Of a DNA stretch of 64,000 nucleotides, positions 60,355-64,000 are shown one piece after another. Location: contig DASRRI010000106.1 in assembly GCA_035695765.1 (NCBI GenBank), positions 1 to 64,000 of the forward strand, read 5' to 3'. The notes under the pieces are model-generated. The model ran no database searches, was not told the DNA's origin, and saw only the letters and a program-made list of their open reading frames with translations. The position numbers and the translations under genes were made by a program. Positions within the stretch are counted from its first letter, which is position 1; the number at the start of each line of letters is the position of its first letter. This DNA comes from Dongia_A sp035695765 (GTDB lineage: Bacteria; Pseudomonadota; Alphaproteobacteria; Dongiales; Dongiaceae).

Positions 60355-61392
60355 CTACGCCCAGCCGGCGCGGTCCATGATCATGACGGCCTCGGCATTG
60401 TTCTTGCCGAGTTCGACGACGTTGATCGCGTCTTCCTTGAAGCCGCCCCAGGCGGTGATAACCGGCGACTGCTCGGCCCCGTCGCGCACCGGATATTCGA
60501 AATTGGCACCGGCGAAGATCGCCTGCGCTTCGGGCGAGATCATGAATTCCAGAAATTTGATCGCATTGTCTTTGTTGGGCGAATACGCGGCGACGCCGGC
60601 ACCCGACACGTTCACATGGGCGCCGCGATCGCCCTGGTTGGGGAAGAAGACCTTGCACTTGGCCAGCTTCGCCTTCAGCGCATCGTCATCGCCCGAGAGC
60701 ATGCGGGCGAAGTAATAGGTGTTGGACACTGCGACGTCACCTTCGCCGGCGACCAGTGCGTTGATCTGGTCGATGTCGCCGCCCTTGGGCGGGCGCGCCA
60801 TATTGGCGACGATGCCGTTGCACCAGGTCTGCGCTGCCTCCGCCCCGTCATTGTGGATGATGGAGGCGACCAGCGATTGGTTGTAGATGTTGTTGGACGA
60901 GCGGATGAGCACCCGCTTCTTCCACTTCTCTTCCGCCAGTGCTTCATAGGTGGAGAGGTCCTCCGCCTTTATCTTGGCGGTATCATAGACGAAGACGCGC
61001 GCGCGCTTTGTGAAGGAGAACCAGAGTCCCGTCGGTTCGCGCAGATAGGCGGGGATATGCTTCTCCAGTTCCGCCGAGCTGACCGGTTGATAGATGCCCT
61101 GGTCCTGGGCCCGCCACAGATTGCCGGCATCGACCGTGATGAAGAGATCGCACGGACATTCCTCGCCCTCGAGCTTGATACGCTCCATCAGCTCTTCGCC
61201 AGTGCCCTTGATCTGGTTGACCGCGATGCCGGTTTCTTCGGTGAAACGCGCGAACAAGTGCTCGTCGGCCGGATAGTGGCGTGCGGAATAGATGTTCACC
61301 TCGCCTGCGTCAGCGCGCGCCCGCGGGCCGCGCAGCATGGCGGCGCCGGCGAGACCCGCCGTGGTGAGCATCATCGAACGGCGCGTGAACAT
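60355..61392 (-). CDS. Fe(III) ABC transporter substrate-binding protein, Tat-exported
   Basis: 345 aa. The N-terminus FTRRSMMLTTAGLAGAAML is a twin-arginine signal. The mature protein is a periplasmic binding protein of the FutA/AfuA iron group: VNIYSARHYPADEHLFARF at the start, SNTYYFARML with the Tyr pair that holds iron, and AGANFEYPVRDG near the end. ATG 61392 has GGAG upstream. Permease and ATPase genes are not adjacent, so it depends on partners encoded elsewhere. A Fur-like palindrome lies 57 bp upstream, consistent with iron starvation control. Confidence 0.88.
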   Translation of the reverse strand: MFTRRSMMLTTAGLAGAAMLRGPRARADAGEVNIYSARHYPADEHLFARFTEETGIAVNQIKGTGEELMERIKLEGEECPCDLFITVDAGNLWRAQDQGIYQPVSSAELEKHIPAYLREPTGLWFSFTKRARVFVYDTAKIKAEDLSTYEALAEEKWKKRVLIRSSNNIYNQSLVASIIHNDGAEAAQTWCNGIVANMARPPKGGDIDQINALVAGEGDVAVSNTYYFARMLSGDDDALKAKLAKCKVFFPNQGDRGAHVNVSGAGVAAYSPNKDNAIKFLEFMISPEAQAIFAGANFEYPVRDGAEQSPVITAWGGFKEDAINVVELGKNNAEAVMIMDRAGWA

Positions 61393-61448
61393 CGCGGTAC
61401 TCCAGTGAAATGTGCTTGCCGCGAAAGATAGAAGGCCCCCGGTCGAGA

Positions 61449-61469
61449 TGCAACTGCGACTTATTTGCA
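61449..61469. promoter_or_regulatory. Fur-like palindrome upstream of the iron-binding protein
   Basis: TGCAA-N11-TTGCA, 57 bp before the start of the Fe(III)-binding protein gene. The arms match the outer part of Fur boxes, but the centre (ctgcgacttat) is weaker than in the fpr site. Confidence 0.5.
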
Positions 61470-61638
61470 CATTGTCACGAGGCCGTGAGCGGCGCTGAGC
61501 CGCGATGTCTCAGGGCTGTGGCGCGCTTCACAGCATGGTTGGCGCTGAGGCCCTACATCCATCCGCGACGGGCAGGCGACGAGTAGAGATCGCCCGTCGG
61601 GAGGCCGGATCATGCGGCCGGTTGCTGGAGGGTACGAC

Positions 61639-63273
61639 ATGCGCGACCATCTGTTGAGCGCTGCCGCCGTGATCGCCTTGATGGCATCCGGCGCCGCGGC
61701 CCATGAGAAGCCCGCATCTTTGATCCAGGGCCTGGGCGATCACCACCACATCATCGCGACCGCGCAGAATTATGCGCAGCGATACTTCGATCAGGGGCTC
61801 ATCCTCGCTTTCGCCTTCAATCACGCTGAAGCGATCCGCGCGTTCCACCGCGCGTCGGAGCTGGACCCGAAATCGCCGATGCCGCTCTGGGGCATGGCTT
61901 ATGCGCTCGGTCCCAACTACAACCTGCCGGCGGGACCGGAGCAGCTGAAGCAGGCCTACGACCTCACGCAGCAGGCACTGACGCTGGCGGAGAAGGCGCC
62001 GGCGCGCGAGCACGCCTATGTCGGAGCGCTGGTGGCGCGCTATTCCAGCGATCCCAAGGCCGACCGGCACAAGCTCGCGGAAGCCTTTGCCGCGCGCATG
62101 AAGGCGTTGAGCGAAGCCTATCCTGACGATCTCGATGCCGCGACGCTCTATGCGGAAAGCCTGATGGATCTCAATCCCTGGAAATTGTGGTCCAAGGATG
62201 GGGAGCCTTGGTCCCGGACTCTGGAGATCATCGCGGTTCTCGAGCGTGTCCTGGCACGCGATCCGCAGCATCCGGGTGCCAACCATCTCTATATCCACGC
62301 CGTCGAAGCATCGCCGCATCCGGAATGGGGCCTGGCGGCGGCCAAGCGACTGGAGACCATCGCGCCGGCGGCGGGCCATCTGGTTCACATGCCATCGCAC
62401 ATCTACATGCTGGTCGGCGACTACAAAGCGGCAGCCGATGCGAACGTGATCGCGGCCGCGACCGATCAGACCTACATCGACACTGAGCATGTGACCGGCG
62501 CCTATCCCATGCTCTATTTTCATCACAATCTGCATTTCATCGCCGCGGCGCGCGGCATGGAGGGGCGCTATGGCGATGCGCGCGCGGCGGCGGAGAAGCT
62601 GAGCCAAAGCCTGCATGTCCATGCCGGTGACATCCCGGCCCTCACGAACTTCATCACCGAATATTTCGGCATGTATCCGCTGCTGACCGACGTGCGCTTC
62701 CAGGATTGGAAGACCGTTCTGGCGGCGCCGGAACCCGCGAAGGACCTGCCGATCTCGCGCGGACTACGCCACTACGCACGAAGCGTTGCGCTCGCGGCGC
62801 AGGATGATGCCGAGCACGCAGTCTCGGAACGGGAAAGCCTGTCGAAGATCATCGACACGCTGCCGGCCGGCAGCCGCTACGGCAACTCGCCGGCGAAAGA
62901 GGTGCTGAGCATCGGCCTTGCGATCGTTGATGCGCGCATCGCGCAAGAGAAGGGCGATCTGGAAAAGGCCGTCAGCGATCTCGGCGTTGCGGTCGCCATG
63001 CAGGACCGGCTGGCCTACAACGAACCGGCGGATTGGCACTATCCGGTGCGCGAGAGCCTGGGCGCCGCTCTGCTGCTGGCCGGCCGCGCGGCCGAGGCGG
63101 AAGCGGTGTTCCGCGAAGATCTCAGGAGAAATCCCCGCGGCGGACGGTCCTTGTTCGGACTGACACAAGCCCCGCAGGCTGAGGGCAAGACTGACGAAGC
63201 CGTCTTGGTGCGCCAGGAATTCAACGACGCCTGGCAGACATCCGAAGTCACGCCAAACCTCGACACGATGTGA
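61639..63273 (+). CDS. Exported TPR-repeat protein
   Basis: 544 aa. Signal peptide (LLSAAAVIALMASGAAAHE) at the start; ATG 61639 has GGAGGG at 6 nt. Then tetratricopeptide-like helical repeats: FNHAEAIRAFHRASELDPKS, YPDDLDAATLYAESLMDLNP and VLARDPQHPGANHLYIHAVE, with HHHIIATAQNYAQRYFDQGL as the N-terminal module. This large TPR family is often annotated as a hypothetical periplasmic protein. HxxxH-type histidines (HLVHMPSHIY; LYFHHNLHFI) recur in the middle and might bind metal. Function unknown. Confidence 0.85.
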   Translation: MRDHLLSAAAVIALMASGAAAHEKPASLIQGLGDHHHIIATAQNYAQRYFDQGLILAFAFNHAEAIRAFHRASELDPKSPMPLWGMAYALGPNYNLPAGPEQLKQAYDLTQQALTLAEKAPAREHAYVGALVARYSSDPKADRHKLAEAFAARMKALSEAYPDDLDAATLYAESLMDLNPWKLWSKDGEPWSRTLEIIAVLERVLARDPQHPGANHLYIHAVEASPHPEWGLAAAKRLETIAPAAGHLVHMPSHIYMLVGDYKAAADANVIAAATDQTYIDTEHVTGAYPMLYFHHNLHFIAAARGMEGRYGDARAAAEKLSQSLHVHAGDIPALTNFITEYFGMYPLLTDVRFQDWKTVLAAPEPAKDLPISRGLRHYARSVALAAQDDAEHAVSERESLSKIIDTLPAGSRYGNSPAKEVLSIGLAIVDARIAQEKGDLEKAVSDLGVAVAMQDRLAYNEPADWHYPVRESLGAALLLAGRAAEAEAVFREDLRRNPRGGRSLFGLTQAPQAEGKTDEAVLVRQEFNDAWQTSEVTPNLDTM

Positions 63274-63592
63274 ATTCATCATGCTGACCGAACAATCGAT
63301 CCGACTGCCGAACAGCGTGAGCTTGCGGCATGCGCTGCAAGGCAGGCTGCACTATTAGAAATCCTCCACGCGCACCGCCCAGGAACGCGCAGAGGGGCGG
63401 TGCGCAATTGGGGGGCCGCCGCCCGGCAGCCCTGAAGGACCCGGGCGGCGGCAACCAATTTCCAGGCCACCTTTGTTCCTTGTGGCCCCGTTCACAGCAC
63501 GGTGAGCAGGGGCTCCCGATATGGAACGGTGAGGGCGCCAGGGCGTTGATCGGCAACGCGAGAGCTGGCAAGACCGCAAAGGGGAACCAGGA
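63274..63592. other. Intergenic region with two tandem GC-rich hairpins
   Basis: 319 bp with no convincing gene (a 25-codon frame from 63281 lacks a ribosome-binding site). Two perfect inverted repeats follow each other: an 11-bp pair (63370-63380 with 63395-63405) and a 12-bp pair (63415-63426 with 63441-63452). Neither has a T tract. They may terminate the TPR transcript, form a leader of the small downstream gene, or belong to a small RNA. Confidence 0.55.
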
Positions 63593-63799
63593 ATGAAACG
63601 GATTGGACAAAAGACCGGCGCTGTGCGTCAAGGGACGGGTGCGCGCGATCCGCGGCGGGTTCCGCTGATCGTGCCGCATGGTGGCGCCGAATCGGGCCGC
63701 GATTTCGAAAGTGCGTTCGATGTGCTGCGCCGTGACGAGCGGACCCGCGAATTGTGGCGCGGCGTTCCGGCCAAGCCCCGAGTCGCGCGGGCTTCCTGA
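63593..63799 (+). CDS. Small basic hypothetical protein
   Basis: 68 aa, Arg-rich, no signal peptide or known motif (RDPRRVPLIVPHGGAES). CAGGA stands just before the ATG. The frame may be real because its codon use fits the genome, but there is no independent support. Confidence 0.4.
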   Translation: MKRIGQKTGAVRQGTGARDPRRVPLIVPHGGAESGRDFESAFDVLRRDERTRELWRGVPAKPRVARAS

Positions 63800-63919
63800 C
63801 TAATTCTCCACCTGCGCGCCCGGAAACTCTTTGCGGAACTCCTGCCTTGTTTTTTTGTTTACTAAAACCACGCGTCGGCTCATGGCGTCGTGGACCAAGT
63901 CAGTAGCAGGAACGAAACA

Positions 63920-64000
63920 ATGCAGTATATCCGGCGACGCATTCAGCGTGTTTCGGGCGTCACGGTTCGTGACGAGCGGATCGAGAGCCGGGATTTCTCG
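63920..64000 (+). CDS. Possible gene start, truncated by the window edge
   Basis: ATG 63920 opens a frame that continues to the window end (MQYIRRRIQRVSG, 27 codons seen). The region just upstream (63840-63910) is AT-richer, with GCAGGA about 8 nt before the ATG. Too little is visible to name it. Confidence 0.35.
   Translation, partial: MQYIRRRIQRVSGVTVRDERIESRDFS

Overview
The window is 64 kb of GC-rich DNA (roughly 63-65 % by eye) from a chromosome of an alphaproteobacterium. The evidence is the fdsGBA-fdhD-fdsD formate dehydrogenase arrangement, BufA2 bufferin, urea-carboxylase-associated DUF1989 protein, a SAM-cyclase-ATPase-TPR signalling protein, RTX proteins without a signal peptide and a Rhizobiales-style 'gtcatcccgg...gggatgaca' palindromic element. 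I cannot name the genus. No tRNA, rRNA, CRISPR array, prophage or insertion sequence was recognised.

Layout. 0-6 kb: the end of a LysR gene; a broken copy of the 3' end of ald; an unknown gene; then intact ald, an omega-amino-acid:pyruvate aminotransferase and a divergent PuuR-like regulator, which together look like an amine or beta-alanine catabolic unit that recycles the alanine it makes. 6-13 kb: a giant secreted RTX phosphoesterase, an orphan bufferin lipoprotein, an AraC gene followed by two VOC genes, a DUF188 protein, an AbrB-type antitoxin/PIN toxin pair with a clear operator, and a GNAT. 13-20 kb: the NAD-dependent molybdenum formate dehydrogenase operon, with its LysR gene at the 3' end. 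20-29 kb: an acyltransferase fused to a cyclic-nucleotide-binding domain, DoxX, a ferredoxin-NADP reductase behind a Fur-like box, a sensor kinase and a class III cyclase. 29-39 kb: ankyrin protein, ATP-grasp protein, cupin, an AAA ATPase with a GspE-type N-terminus, a SBP56/methanethiol oxidase with a histidine-rich membrane protein, and a coupled Adh/2OG-oxygenase/PhyH-like operon.

39-47 kb: DUF1989 protein, Cache sensor kinase, SDR, a frameshifted PAS protein, KGG stress protein, a membrane protein and a decayed hicAB module. 47-57 kb: MOSC protein, a palindromic repeat, an ABC exporter, a block of four secreted or lipid-anchored proteins of unusual composition, an acyltransferase and three overlapping lipoproteins. 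57-64 kb: GFA protein, AraC/DUF2000 pair, sulfotransferase, a truncated kinase, an orphan iron-binding protein, a TPR protein and two small unknown genes.

Shared themes are one-carbon and sulfur oxidation (formate dehydrogenase, methanethiol oxidase, GFA protein), iron control (two Fur-like sites, fpr, Fe(III)-binding protein), cyclic nucleotide signalling (cyclase and cNMP-binding acyltransferase 4 kb apart), and repeated gene decay (ald copy, PAS gene, hicA, hicB, one histidine kinase). Start sites were moved from the longest frame wherever a better Shine-Dalgarno sequence or family length supported it.
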